From the NCBI GenBank assembly GCA_037893245.1, contig JBAIAA010000812.1, forward strand, positions 62,001 to 126,000: a stretch of 64,000 bases of DNA. Direction: 5' to 3'. The translations under genes and the position numbers were made by a program. This document shows positions 13,301 through 27,000 of this stretch, piece after piece. Numbering within the stretch: the stretch's first letter is position 1; each line of letters begins with the position of its first letter. This DNA comes from Crossaster papposus. Its lineage: Eukaryota > Echinodermata > Asteroidea > Velatida > Solasteridae. The notes beneath the pieces were generated by a model that saw only the letters and a list, made by a program, of their open reading frames with translations, was not told the DNA's origin and ran no database searches.

Positions 13301-15750
13301 CATATCCCTACTACTACATATTTAAGATTTGGTCTACAATCGGCATATCCCTACTACTACATATTTAAGATTTAGTCTACAATCGGCATATCCCTACTAC
13401 TACATATTTAAGATTTGGTCTACAAACGGCATATCCCTACTACTACATATTTAAGATTTGGTCTACAATCGGCATATCCCTACTACTACATATTTAAGAT
13501 TTGGTCCACAATCGGCATATCCCTACTACTACATATTTAAGATTTGGTCTACAATCGGCATATCCCTACTACTACATATTTAAGATTTGGTCTACAATCG
13601 GCATATCCCTACTACTACATATTTAAGATTTGGTCTACAATCGGCATATCCCTACTACTACATATTTACGATTTGGTCTACAATCGGCATATCCCTACTA
13701 CTACATATTTAAGATTTGGTCTACAATCGGCATATCCATACTACTACATATTTAAGATTTGGTCTACAATCGGCATATCCCTACTACTACATATTTAAGA
13801 TTTGGTCTACAATCGGCATATCCCTACTACTACATATTTAAGATTTGGTCTACAATCGGCATATCCCTACTACTACATATTTAAGATTTGGTCTACAATC
13901 GGCATATCCCTACTACTACATATTTAAGATTTGGTCTACAATCGGCATATCCCTACTACTACATATTTAAGATTTGGTATACAATCGGCATATCCCTACT
14001 ACTACATATTTAAGATTTGGTCTACAATCGGCATATCCCTACTACTACATATTTAAGATTTGGTCTACAATCGGCATATCCCTACTACTACATATTTAAG
14101 ATTTGGTCTACAATCGGCATATCCCTAATACTACATATTTAAGATTTGGTCTACAATCGGCATATCCCTACTACTACATATTTAAGATTTGGTCTACAAT
14201 CGGCATATCCCTACTACTACATATTTAAGATTTGGTCTACAATCGGCATATCCCTACTACTACATATTTAAGATTTGGTCTACAATCGGCATATCCCTAC
14301 TACTACATATTTAAGATTTGGTCTACAATCGGCATATCCCTACTACTACATATTTAAGATTTGGTCTACAATCGGCATATCCCTACTACTACATATTTAA
14401 GATTTGGTCTACAACGGCATATCCCTACTACTACATATTTAAGATTTGGTCTACAATCGGCATATCCCTACTACTACATATTTAAGATTTGGTCTACAAT
14501 CGGCATATCCCTACTACTACATATTTAAGATTTGGTCTACAATCGGCATATCCCTACTACTACATATTTAAGATTTGGTCTACAATCGGCATATCCCTAC
14601 TACTACATATTTAAGATTTGGTCTACAATCGGCATATCCCTACTACTACATATTTAAGATTTGGTCTACAATCGGCATATCCCTACTACTACATATTTAA
14701 TATTTGGTCTACAATCGGCATATCCCTACTACTACATATTTAAGATTTGGTCTACAATCGGCATATGCCTACTACTACATATTTAAGATTTGGTCTACAA
14801 TCGGCATATCCATACTACTACATATTTAAGATTTGGTCTACTATCGGCATATCCCTACTACTACATATTATAGAGTTGGTCTACAATCGGCATATCCCTA
14901 CTACTACATATTTAAGATTTGGTCTACAATCGGCATATCCCTACTACTACATATTTAAGATTTGGTCTACAATCGGCATATCCCTACTACTACATATTTA
15001 ACTCGAGGGCTTGTTCCCACATCAGGTGTTTATTTCTACTGCACACTTCTTTCCCTTTACATAATAATAAATGTGAGTTTGTTTTGTTATCAGATCAAAT
15101 TGAGTTTTTTAAAATTTGGTCTACAATCGGCATATCCCTTCTACTACATATTTAAGATTTGGTCTACAATCGGCATATCCCTACTACTACATATTTAACT
15201 CGAGGGCTTGTTCCCACATCAGGTGTTTATTTCTACTGCACACTTCTTTCCCTTTACATAATAATAAATGTGAGTTTGTTTTGTTATCAGATCAAATTGA
15301 GTTGTTTAAGATTTGGTCTACAATCGGCATATCCCTACTACTACATATTTAAGATTTGGTCTACAATCGGCATATCCCTACTACTACATATTTAAGATTT
15401 GGTCTACAATCGGCATATCCCTACTACTACATATTTAAGATTTGGTCTACAATCGGCATATCCCTACTACTACATATTTAAGATTTGGTCTACAATCGGC
15501 ATATCCCTACTACTACTACATATTTAAGATTTGGTCTACAATCGGCATATCCCTACTACTACATATTTAAGATTTGGTCTACAATTGGCATATCCCTACT
15601 ACTACATATTTAAGATTTGGTCTACAATCGGCATATCCCTACTACTACATATTTAAGATTTGGTCTACAATCGGCATATCCCTACTACTACATATTTAAG
15701 ATTTGGTCTACAATCGGCATATCCCTACTACTACATATTTAAGATTTGGT
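10301..15750 (+). repeat. Array block 4: irregular spacing, includes a 47-monomer insert-free run
   Basis: Inserts start at 10474(A), 11402(B), 11900(A), 12871(B), 15002(B) and 15199(A). Inserts 11402 and 12871 share a private CTTGTTTCC change, linking them as recent duplicates. From 12982 to 15001 there are 47 monomers without an insert. That run carries GATTTAGTC near 13375, CAAACGG at 13423, TTTACGATTT near 13669, CCATACTAC near 13737, CCTAATAC near 14128 and a one-base deletion (ACAACGG) at 14411. Inserts 15002 and 15199 are only two monomers apart and of opposite types. A three-base CTA expansion lies at about 15506-15520. No genes. Confidence 0.9.
14857..14900 (+). repeat. Divergent monomer with three clustered substitutions and no TTAA
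   Basis: Where other monomers read TATTTAAGATTTGG, this one reads TATTATAGAGTTGG: three substitutions within six bases (14870, 14871, 14875), with length unchanged. The TTAA is destroyed. The monomer just before also has CTATCGG, and the two before that carry CATATGCC (14767) and CCATAC (14811). This is the densest cluster of changes I found among the 43-mers. Confidence 0.85.
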
Positions 15751-18700
15751 ATACAATCGGCATATCCCTACTACTACATATTTAAGATTTGGTCTACAAT
15801 CGGCATATCCCTACTACTACATATTTAAGATTTGGTCTACAATCGGCATATCCCTACTACTACATATTTAAGATGTGGTCTACAATCGGCATATCCCTAC
15901 TACTACATATTTAACTCGAGGGCTTGTTCCCACATCAGGTGTTTATTTCTACTGCACACTTCTTTCCCTTTACATAATAATAAATGTGAGTTTGTTTTGT
16001 TATCAGATCAAATTGAGTTGTTTAAGATTTGGTCTACAATCGGCATATCCCTACTACTACATATTTAAGATTTGGTCTACAATCGGCATATCCCTACTAC
16101 TACATATTTAAGATTTGGTCTACAATCGGCATATCCCTACTACTACATATTTAAGATTTGGTCTACAATCGGCATATCCCTACTACTACATATTTAAGAT
16201 TTGGTCTACAATCGGCATATCCCTACTACTACATATTTAAGATTTGGTCTACAATCGGCATATCCCTACTACTACATATTTAAGATTTGGTCTACAATCG
16301 GCATATCCCTACGACTACATATTTAAGATTTGGTCTACAATCGGCATATCCCTACTACTACATATTTAAGATTTGGTCTACAATCGGCATATCCCTACTA
16401 CTACATATTTAAGATTTGGTCTACTATCGGCATATCCCTACTACTACATATTTAAGATTTGGTCTACAATCGGCATATCCCTACTACTACATATTTAAGA
16501 TTTGGTCTACAATCGGCATATCTCTACTACTACATATTTAAGATTTGGTCTACAATCGGCATATCCCTACTACTACATATTTAAGATTTGGTCTACAATC
16601 GGCATATCCCTACTACTACATATTTAAGATTTGGTCTACAATCGGCATATCCCTACTACTACATATTTAAGATTTGGTCTACAATCGGCATATCCCTACT
16701 ACTACATATTTAAGATTTAGTCTACAATCGGCATATCCCTACTACTACATATTTAAGATTTGGTCTACAAACGGCATATCCCTACTACTACATATTTAAG
16801 ATTTGGTCTACAATCGGCATATCCCTACTACTACATATTTAAGATTTGGTCTACAATCGGCATATCCCTACTACTACATATTTAAGATTTGGTCTACAAT
16901 CGGCATATCACTACTACTACATATTTAAGATTTGGTCTACAATCGGCATATCCCTACTACTACATATTTAAGATTTGGTCTACAATCGGCATATCCCTAC
17001 TACTACATATTTACGATTTGGTCTACAATCGGCATATCCCTACTACTACATATTTAAGATTTGGTCTACAATCGGCATATCCATACTACTACATATTTAA
17101 GATTTGGTCTACAATCGGCATATCCCTACTACTACATATTTAAGATTTGGTCTACAATCGGCATATCCCTACTACTACATATTTAAGATTTGGTCTACAA
17201 TCGGCATATCCCTACTACTACATATTTAAGATTTGGTCTACAATCGGCATATCCCTACTACTACATATTTAAGATTTGGTCTACAATCGGCATATCCCTA
17301 CTACTACATATTTAAGATTTGGTCTACAATCGGCATATCCCTACTACTACATATTTAAGATTTGGTCTACAATCGGCATATCCCTACTACTACATATTTA
17401 AGATTTGGTCTACAATCGGCATATCCCTACTACTACATATTTAAGATTTGGTCTACAATCGGCATATCCCTAATACTACATATTTAAGATTTGGTCTACA
17501 ATCGGCATATCCCTACTACTACATATTTAAGATTTGGTCTACAATCGGCATATCCCTACTACTACATATTTAAGATTTGGTCTACAATCGGCATATCCCT
17601 ACTACTACATATTTAAGATTTGGTCTACAATCGGCATATCCCTACTACTACATATTTAAGATTTGGTCTACAATCGGCATATCCCTACTACTACATATTT
17701 AAGATGTGGTCTACAATCGGCATATCCCTACTACTACATATTTAACTCGAGGGCTTGTTCCCACATCAGGTGTTTATTTCTACTGCACACTTCTTTCCCT
17801 TTACATAATAATAAATGTGAGTTTGTTTTGTTATCAGATCAAATTGAGTTGTTTAAGATTTGGTCTACAATCGGCATATCCCTACTACTACATATTTAAG
17901 ATTTGGTCTACAATCGGCATATCCCTACTACTACATATTTAAGATTTGGTCTACAATCGGCATATCCCTACTACTACATATTTAAGATTTGGTCTACAAT
18001 CGGCATATCCCTACTACTACATATTTAAGATTTGGTCTACAATCGGCATATCCCTACTACTACATATTTAAGATTTGGTCTACAATCGGCATATCCCTAC
18101 TACTACATATTTAAGATTTGGTCTACAATCGGCATATCCCTACGACTACATATTTAAGATTTGGTCTACAATCGGCATATCCCTACTACTACATATTTAA
18201 GATTTGGTCTACAATCGGCATATCCCTACTACTACATATTTAAGATTTGGTCTACTATCGGCATATCCCTACTACTACATATTTAAGATTTGGTCTACAA
18301 TCGGCATATCCCTACTACTACATATTTAAGATTTGGTCTACAATCGGCATATCCCTACTACTACATATTTAAGATTTGGTCTACAATCGGCATATCCCTA
18401 CTACTACATATTTAAGATTTGGTCTACAATCGGCATATCCCTACTACTACATATTTAAGATTTGGTCTACAATCGGCATATCCCTACTACTACATATTTA
18501 AGATTTGGTCTACAATCGGCATATCCCTACTACTACATATTTAAGATTTGGTCTACAATCGGCATATCCCTACTACTACATATTTAAGATTTGGTCTACA
18601 ATCGGCATATCCCTACTACTACATATTTAAGATTTGGTCTACAATCGGCATATCCCTACTACTACATATTTAAGATTTGGTCTACAATCGGCATATCCCT

Positions 18701-21700
18701 ACTACTACATATTTAACTCGAGGGCTTGTTCCCACATCAGGTGTTTATTTCTACTGCACACTTCTTTCCCTTTACATAATAATAAATGTGAGTTTGTTTT
18801 GTTATCAGATCAAATTGAGTTTTTTAAGATTTGGTCTACAATCGGCATATCCCTACTACTACATATTTAAGATTTAGTCTACAATCGGCATATCCCTACT
18901 ACTACATATTTAAGATTTGGTCTACAATCGGCATATCCCTACTACTACATATTTAAGATTTGGTCTACAATCGGCATATCCCTACTACTACATATTTAAG
19001 ATTTGGTCTACAATCGGCATATCCCTACTACTACATATTTAAGATTTGGTCTACAATCGGCATATCCCTACTACTACATATTTAAGATTTGGTCTACAAT
19101 CGGCATATCCCTACTACTACATATTTAAGATTTGGTCTACAATCGGCATATCCCTACTACTACATATTTAAGATTTGGTCTACAATCGGCATATCCCTAC
19201 TACTACATATTTAAGATTTAGTCTACAATCGGCATATCCTTACTACTACATATTTAAGATTTGGTCTACAAACGGCATATCCCTACTACTACATATTTAA
19301 GATTTGGTCTACAATCGGCATATCCCTACTACTACATATTTAAGATTTGGTCTACAATCGGCATATCCCTACTACTACATATTTAAGATTTGGTCTACAA
19401 TCGGCATATCCCTACTACTACATATTTAAGATTTGGTCTACAATCGGCATATCCCTACTACTACATATTTAAGATTTGGTCTACAATCGGCATATCCCTA
19501 CTACTACATATTTAAGATTTGGTCTACAATCGGCATATCCCTACTACTACATATTTAAGATTTGGTATACAATCGGCATATCCCTACTACTACATATTTA
19601 AGATTTGGTCTACAATCGGCATATCCCTACTACTACATATTTAAGATTTGGTCTACAATCGGCATATCCCTACTACTACATATTTAAGATGTGGTCTACA
19701 ATCGGCATATCCCTACTACTACATATTTAACTCGAGGGCTTGTTCCCACATCAGGTGTTTATTTCTACTGCACACTTCTTTCCCTTTACATAATAATAAA
19801 TGTGAGTTTGTTTTGTTATCAGATCAAATTGAGTTGTTTAAGATTTGGTCTACAATCGGCATATCCCTACTACTACATATTTAAGATTTGGTCTACAATC
19901 GGCATATCCCTACTACTACATATTTAAGATTTGGTCTACAATCGGCATATCCCTACTACTACATATTTAAGATTTGGTCTACAATCGGCATATCCCTACT
20001 ACTACATATTTAAGATTTGGTCTACAATCGGCATATCCCTACTACTACATATTTAAGATTTGGTCTACAATCGGCATATCCCTACTACTACATATTTAAG
20101 ATTTGGTCTACAATCGGCATATCCCTACGACTACATATTTAAGATTTGGTCTACAATCGGCATATCCCTACTACTACATATTTAAGATTTGGTCTACAAT
20201 CGGAATATCCCTACTACTACATATTTAAGATTTGGTCTACTATCGGCATATCCCTACTACTACATATTTAAGATTTGGTCTACAATCGGCATATCCCTAC
20301 TACTACATATTTAAGATTTGGTCTACAATCGGCATATCCCTACTACTACATATTTAAGATTTGGTCTACAATCGGCATATCCCTACTACTACATATTTAA
20401 GATTTGGTCTACAATCGGCATATCCCTACTACTACATATTTAAGATTTGGTCTACAATCGGCATATCCCTACTACTACATATTTAAGATTTGGTCTACAA
20501 TCGGCATATCCCTACTACTACATATTTAAGATTTAGTCTACAATCGGCATATCCCTACTACTACATATTTAAGATTTGGTCTACAAACGGCATATCCCTA
20601 CTACTACATATTTAAGATTTGGTCTACAATCGGCATATCCCTACTACTACATATTTAAGATTTGGTCTACAATCGGCATATCCCTACTACTACATATTTA
20701 AGATTTGGTCTACAATCGGCATATCCCTACTACTACATATTTAAGATTTGGTCTACAATCGGCATATCCCTACTACTACATATTTAAGATTTGGTCTACA
20801 ATCGGCATATCCCTACTACTACATATTTACGATTTGGTCTACAATCGGCATATCCCTACTACTACATATTTAAGATTTGGTCTACAATCGGCATATCCAT
20901 ACTACTACATATTTAAGATTTGGTCTACAATCGGCATATCCCTACTACTACATATTTAAGATTTGGTCTACAATCGGCATATCCCTACTACTACATATTT
21001 AAGATTTGGTCTACAATCGGCATATCCCTACTACTACATATTTAAGATTTGGTCTACAATTGGCATATCCCTACTACTACATATTTAAGATTTGGTCTAC
21101 AATCGGCATATCCCTACTACTACATATTTAAGATTTGGTCTACAATCGGCATATCCCTACTACTACATATTTAAGATTTGGTCTACAATCGGCATATCCC
21201 TACTACTACATATTTAAGATTTGGTCTACAATCGGCATATCCCTAATACTACATATTTAAGATTTGGTCTACAATCGGCATATCCCTACTACTACATATT
21301 TAAGATTTGGTCTACAATCGGCATATCCCTACTACTACATATTTAAGATTTGGTCTACAATCGGCATATCCCTACTACTACATATTTAAGATTTGGTCTA
21401 CAATCGGCATATCCCTACTACTACATATTTAAGATTTGGTCTACAATCGGCATATCCCTACTACTACATATTTAAGATGTGGTCTACAATCGGCATATCC
21501 CTACTACTACATATTTAACTCGAGGGCTTGTTCCCACATCAGGTGTTTATTTCTACTGCACACTTCTTTCCCTTTACATAATAATAAATGTGAGTTTGTT
21601 TTGTTATCAGATCAAATTGAGTTGTTTAAGATTTGGTCTACAATCGGCATATCCCTACTACTACATATTTAAGATTTGGTCTACAATCGGCATATCCCTA

Positions 21701-24019
21701 CTACTACATATTTAAGATTTGGTCTACAATCGGCATATCCCTACTACTACATATTTAAGATTTGGTCTACAATCGGCATATCCCTACTACTACATATTTA
21801 AGATTTGGTCTACAATCGGCATATCCCTACTACTACATATTTAAGATTTGGTCTACAATCGGCATATCCCTACTACTACATATTTAAGATTTGGTCTACA
21901 ATCGGCATATCCCTACGACTACATATTTAAGATTTGGTCTACAATCGGCATATCCCTACTACTACATATTTAAGATTTGGTCTACAATCGGCATATCCCT
22001 ACTACTACATATTTAAGATTTGGTCTACTATCGGCATATCCCTACTACTACATATTTAAGATTTGGTCTACAATCGGCATATCCCTACTACTACATATTT
22101 AAGATTTGGTCTACAATCGGCATATCCCTACTACTACATATTTAAGATTTGGTCTACAATCGGCATATCCCTACTACTACATATTTAAGATTTGGTCTAC
22201 AATCGGCATATCCCTACTACTACATATTTAAGATTTGGTCTACAATCGGCATATCCCTACTACTACATATTTAAGATTTGGTCTACAATCGGCATATCCC
22301 TACTACTACATATTTAAGATTTGGTCTACAATCGGCATATCCCTACTACTACATATTTAAGATTTGGTCTACAATCGGCATATCCCTACTACTACATATT
22401 TAAGATTTGGTCTACAATCGGCATATCCCTACTACTACATATTTAAGATTTGGTCTACAATCGGCATATCCCTACTACTACATATTTAACTCGAGGGCTT
22501 GTTCCCACATCAGGTGTTTATTTCTACTGCACACTTCTTTCCCTTTACATAATAATAAATGTGAGTTTGTTTTGTTATCAGATCAAATTGAGTTTTTTAA
22601 GATTTGGTCTACAATCGGCATATCCCTACTACTACATATTTAAGATTTAGTCTACAATCGGCATATCCCTACTACTACATATTTAAGATTTGGTCTACAA
22701 TCGGCATATCCCTACTACTACATATTTAAGATTTGGTCTACAATCGGCATATCCCTACTACTACATATTTAAGATTTGGTCTACAATCGGCATATCCCTA
22801 CTACTACATATTTAAGATTTGGTCTACAATCGGCATATCCCTACTACTACATATTTAAGATTTGGTCTACAATCGGCATATCCCTACTACAACATATTTA
22901 AGATTTGGTCTACAATCGGCATATCCCTACTACTACATATTTAAGATTTGGTCTACAATCGGCATATCCCTACTACTACATATTTAAGATTTAGTCTACA
23001 ATCGGCATATCCCTACTACTACATATTTAAGATTTGGTCTACAAACGGCATATCCCTACTACTACATATTTAAGATTTGGTCTACAATCGGCATATCCCT
23101 ACTACTACATATTTAAGATTTGGTCTACAATCGGCATATCCCTACTACTACATATTTAAGATTTGGTCTACAATCGGCATATCCCTACTACTACATATTT
23201 AAGATTTGGTCTACAATCGGCATATCCCTACTACTACATATTTAAGATTTGGTCTACAATCGGCATATCCCTACTACTACATATTTACGATTTGGTCTAC
23301 AATCGGCATATCCCTACTACTACATATTTAAGATTTGGTCTACAATCGGCATATCCCTACTACTACATATTTAAGATTTGGTCTACAATCGGCATATCCC
23401 TACTACTACATATTTAAGATTTGGTCTACAATCGGCATATCCCTACTACTACATATTTAAGATTTGGTCTACAATCGGCATATCCCTACTACTACATATT
23501 TAAGATTTGGTCTACAATCGGCATATCCCTACTACTACATATTTAAGATTTGGTCTACAATCGGCATATCCCTACTACTACATATTTAAGATTTGGTCTA
23601 CAATCGGCATATCCCTACTACTACATATTTAAGATTTGGTCTACAATCGGCATATCCCTACTACTACATATTTAAGATTTGGTCTACAATCGGCATATCC
23701 CTACTACTACATATTTAAGATTTGGTCTACAATCGGCATATCCCTAATACTACATATTTAAGATTTGGTCTACAATCGGCATATCCCTACTACTACATAT
23801 TTAAGATTTGGTCTACAATCGGCATATCCCTACTACTACATATTTAAGATTTGGTCTACAATCGGCATATCCCTACTACTACATATTTAAGATTTGGTCT
23901 ACAATCGGCATATCCCTACTACTACATATTTAAGATTTGGTCTACAATCGGCATATCCCTACTACTACATATTTAAGATTTGGTCTACAATCGGCATATC
24001 CCTACTACTACATAATTAA
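15751..24019 (+). repeat. Dimeric higher-order repeat of about 3.8 kb
   Basis: Type A inserts at 15915, 17746, 19731 and 21519 each follow a GATGTGG monomer. Alternate units also carry a B insert 20 monomers later (18717, 22490); the other units have 40 and 39 monomers and no B insert. Matching positions are 3,816 bp apart (GGTATAC at 15751 and 19567; inserts 15915 and 19731) or 3,773 bp apart (17746 and 21519; 18717 and 22490). The 43-bp difference is one monomer. Ordered internal markers repeat in each unit: CTACGAC, CTATCGG, GATTTAGTC, CAAACGG, then in most units TTTACGATTT, CCATAC and CCTAATAC. CAAACGG lies at 16768, 19269, 20584 and 23042. No genes. Confidence 0.88.
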
Positions 24020-27000
24020 CTCGAGGGCTTGTTCCCACATCAGGTGTTTATTTCTACTGCACACTTCTTTTCCTTTACATAATAATAAATGTGAGTTTGT
24101 TTTGTTATCAGATCAAATTGAGTTTTTTAAGATTTGGTCTACAATCGGCATATCCCTACTACTACATATTTAAGATTTGGTCTACAATCGGCATATCCCT
24201 ACTACTACATATTTAAGATTTGGTCTACAATCGGCATATCCCTACTACTACATATTTAAGATTTGGTCTACAATCGGCATATCCCTACCACTACATATTT
24301 AACTCGAGGGCTTGTTCCCACATCAGGTGTTTATTTCTACTGCACACTTCTTTCCCTTTACATAATAATAAATGTGAGTTTGTTTTGTTATCAGATCAAA
24401 TTGAGTTTTTTAAGATTTGGTCTACAATCGGCATATCCCTACTACTACATATTTAAGATTTGGTCTACAATCGGCATATCCCTACTACTACATATTTAAG
24501 ATTTGGTCTACAATCGGCATATCCCTACTACTACATATTTAAGATTTGGTCTACAATCGGCATATCCCTACTACTACATATTTAAGATTTGGTCTACAAT
24601 CGGCATATCCCTACTACTACATATTTAAGATTTGGTCTACAATCGGCATATCCCTACTACTACATATTTAAGATTTGGTCTACAATCGGCATATCCCTAC
24701 TACTACATATTTAAGATGTGGTCTACAATCGGCATATCCCTACTACTACATATTTAACTCGAGGGCTTGTTCCCACATCAGGTGTTTATTTCTACTGCAC
24801 ACTTCTTTCCCTTTACATAATAATAAATGTGAGTTTGTTTTGTTATCAGATCAAATTGAGTTGTTTAAGATTTGGTCTACAATCGGCATATCCCTACTAC
24901 TACATATTTAAGATTTGGTCTACAATCGGCATATCCCTACTACTACATATTTAAGATTTGGTCTACAATCGGCATATCCCTACTACTACATATTTAAGAT
25001 TTGGTCTACAATCGGCATATCCCTACTACTACATATTTAAGATTTGGTCTACAATCGGCATATCCCTACTACTACATATTTAAGATTTGGTCTACAATCG
25101 GCATATCCCTACTACTACATATTTAAGATTTGGTCTACAATCGGCATATCCCTACGACTACATATTTAAGATTTGGTCTACAATCGGCATATCCCTACTA
25201 CTACATATTTAAGATTTGGTCTACAATCGGCATATCCCTACTACTACATATTTAAGATTTGGTATACTATCGGCATATCCCTACTAGTACATATTTAAGA
25301 TTTGGTCTACAATCGGCATATCCCTACTACTACATATTTAAGATTTGGTCTACAATCGGCATATCCCTACTACTACATATTTAAGATTTGGTCTACAATC
25401 GGCATATCCCTAATACTACATATTTAAGATTTGGTCTACAATCGGCATATCCCTACTACTACATATTTAAGATTTGGTCTACAATCGGCATATCCCTACT
25501 ACTACATATTTAAGATTTGGTCTACAATCGGCATATCCCTACTACTACATATTTAAGATTTGGTCTACAATCGGCATATCCCTACTACTACATATTTAAG
25601 ATTTGGTCTACAATCGGCATATCCCTACTACTACATATTTAAGATTTGGTCTACAATCGGCATATCCCTACTACTACATATTTAACTCGAGGGCTTGTTC
25701 CCACATCAGGTGTTTATTTCTACTGCACACTTCTTTCCCTTTACATAATAATAAATGTGAGTTTGTTTTGTTATCAGATCAAATTGAGTTTTTTAAGATT
25801 TGGTCTACAATCGGCATATCCCTACTACTACATATTTAAGATTTAGTCTACAATCGGCATATCCCTACTACTACATATTTAAGATTTGGTCTACAATCGG
25901 CATATCCCTACTACTACATATTTAAGATTTGGTCTACAATCGGCATATCCCTACTACTACATATTTAAGATTTGGTCTACAATCGGCATATCCCTACTAC
26001 TACATATTTAAGATTTGGTCTACAATCGGCATATCCCTACTACTACATATTTAAGATTTGGTCTACAATCGGCATATCCCTACTACTACATATTTAAGAT
26101 TTGGTCTACAATCGGCATATCCCTACTACTACATATTTAAGATTTGGTCTACAATCGGCATATCCCTACTACTACATATTTAAGATTTGGTCTACAATCG
26201 GCATATCCCTACTACTACATATTTAAGATTTGGTCTACAATCGGCATATCCCTACTACTACATATTTAAGATTTGGTCTACAATCGGCATATCCCTACGA
26301 CTACATATTTAAGATTTGGTCTACAATCGGCATATCCCTACTACTACATATTTAAGATTTGGTCTACAATCGGCATATCCCTACTACTACATATTTAAGA
26401 TTTGGTATACTATCGGCATATCCCTACTAGTACATATTTAAGATTTGGTCTACAATCGGCATATCCCTACTACTACATATTTAAGATTTGGTCTACAATC
26501 GGCATATCCCTACTACTACATATTTAAGATTTGGTCTACAATCGGCATATCCCTAATACTACATATTTAAGATTTGGTCTACAATCGGCATATCCCTACT
26601 ACTACATATTTAAGATTTGGTCTACAATCGGCATATCCCTACTACTACATATTTAAGATTTGGTCTACAATCGGCATATCCCTACTACTACATATTTAAG
26701 ATTTGGTCTACAATCGGCATATCCCTACTACTACATATTTAAGATTTGGTCTACAATCGGCATATCCCTACTACTACATATTTAAGATTTGGTCTACAAT
26801 CGGCATATCCCTACTACTACATATTTAACTCGAGGGCTTGTTCCCACATCAGGTGTTTATTTCTACTGCACACTTCTTTCCCTTTACATAATAATAAATG
26901 TGAGTTTGTTTTGTTATCAGATCAAATTGAGTTTTTTAAGATTTGGTCTACAATCGGCATATCCCTACTACTACATATTTAAGATTTAGTCTACAATCGG

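Noticed and set aside
4371..14416. Sequencing errors as the cause of the ACAACGG one-base deletions (near 4371, 5925, 14411)
   Set aside because: Two of the three lie exactly one 1,554-bp period apart with other shared variants, so at least those are inherited. The one near 14411 could still be an error.
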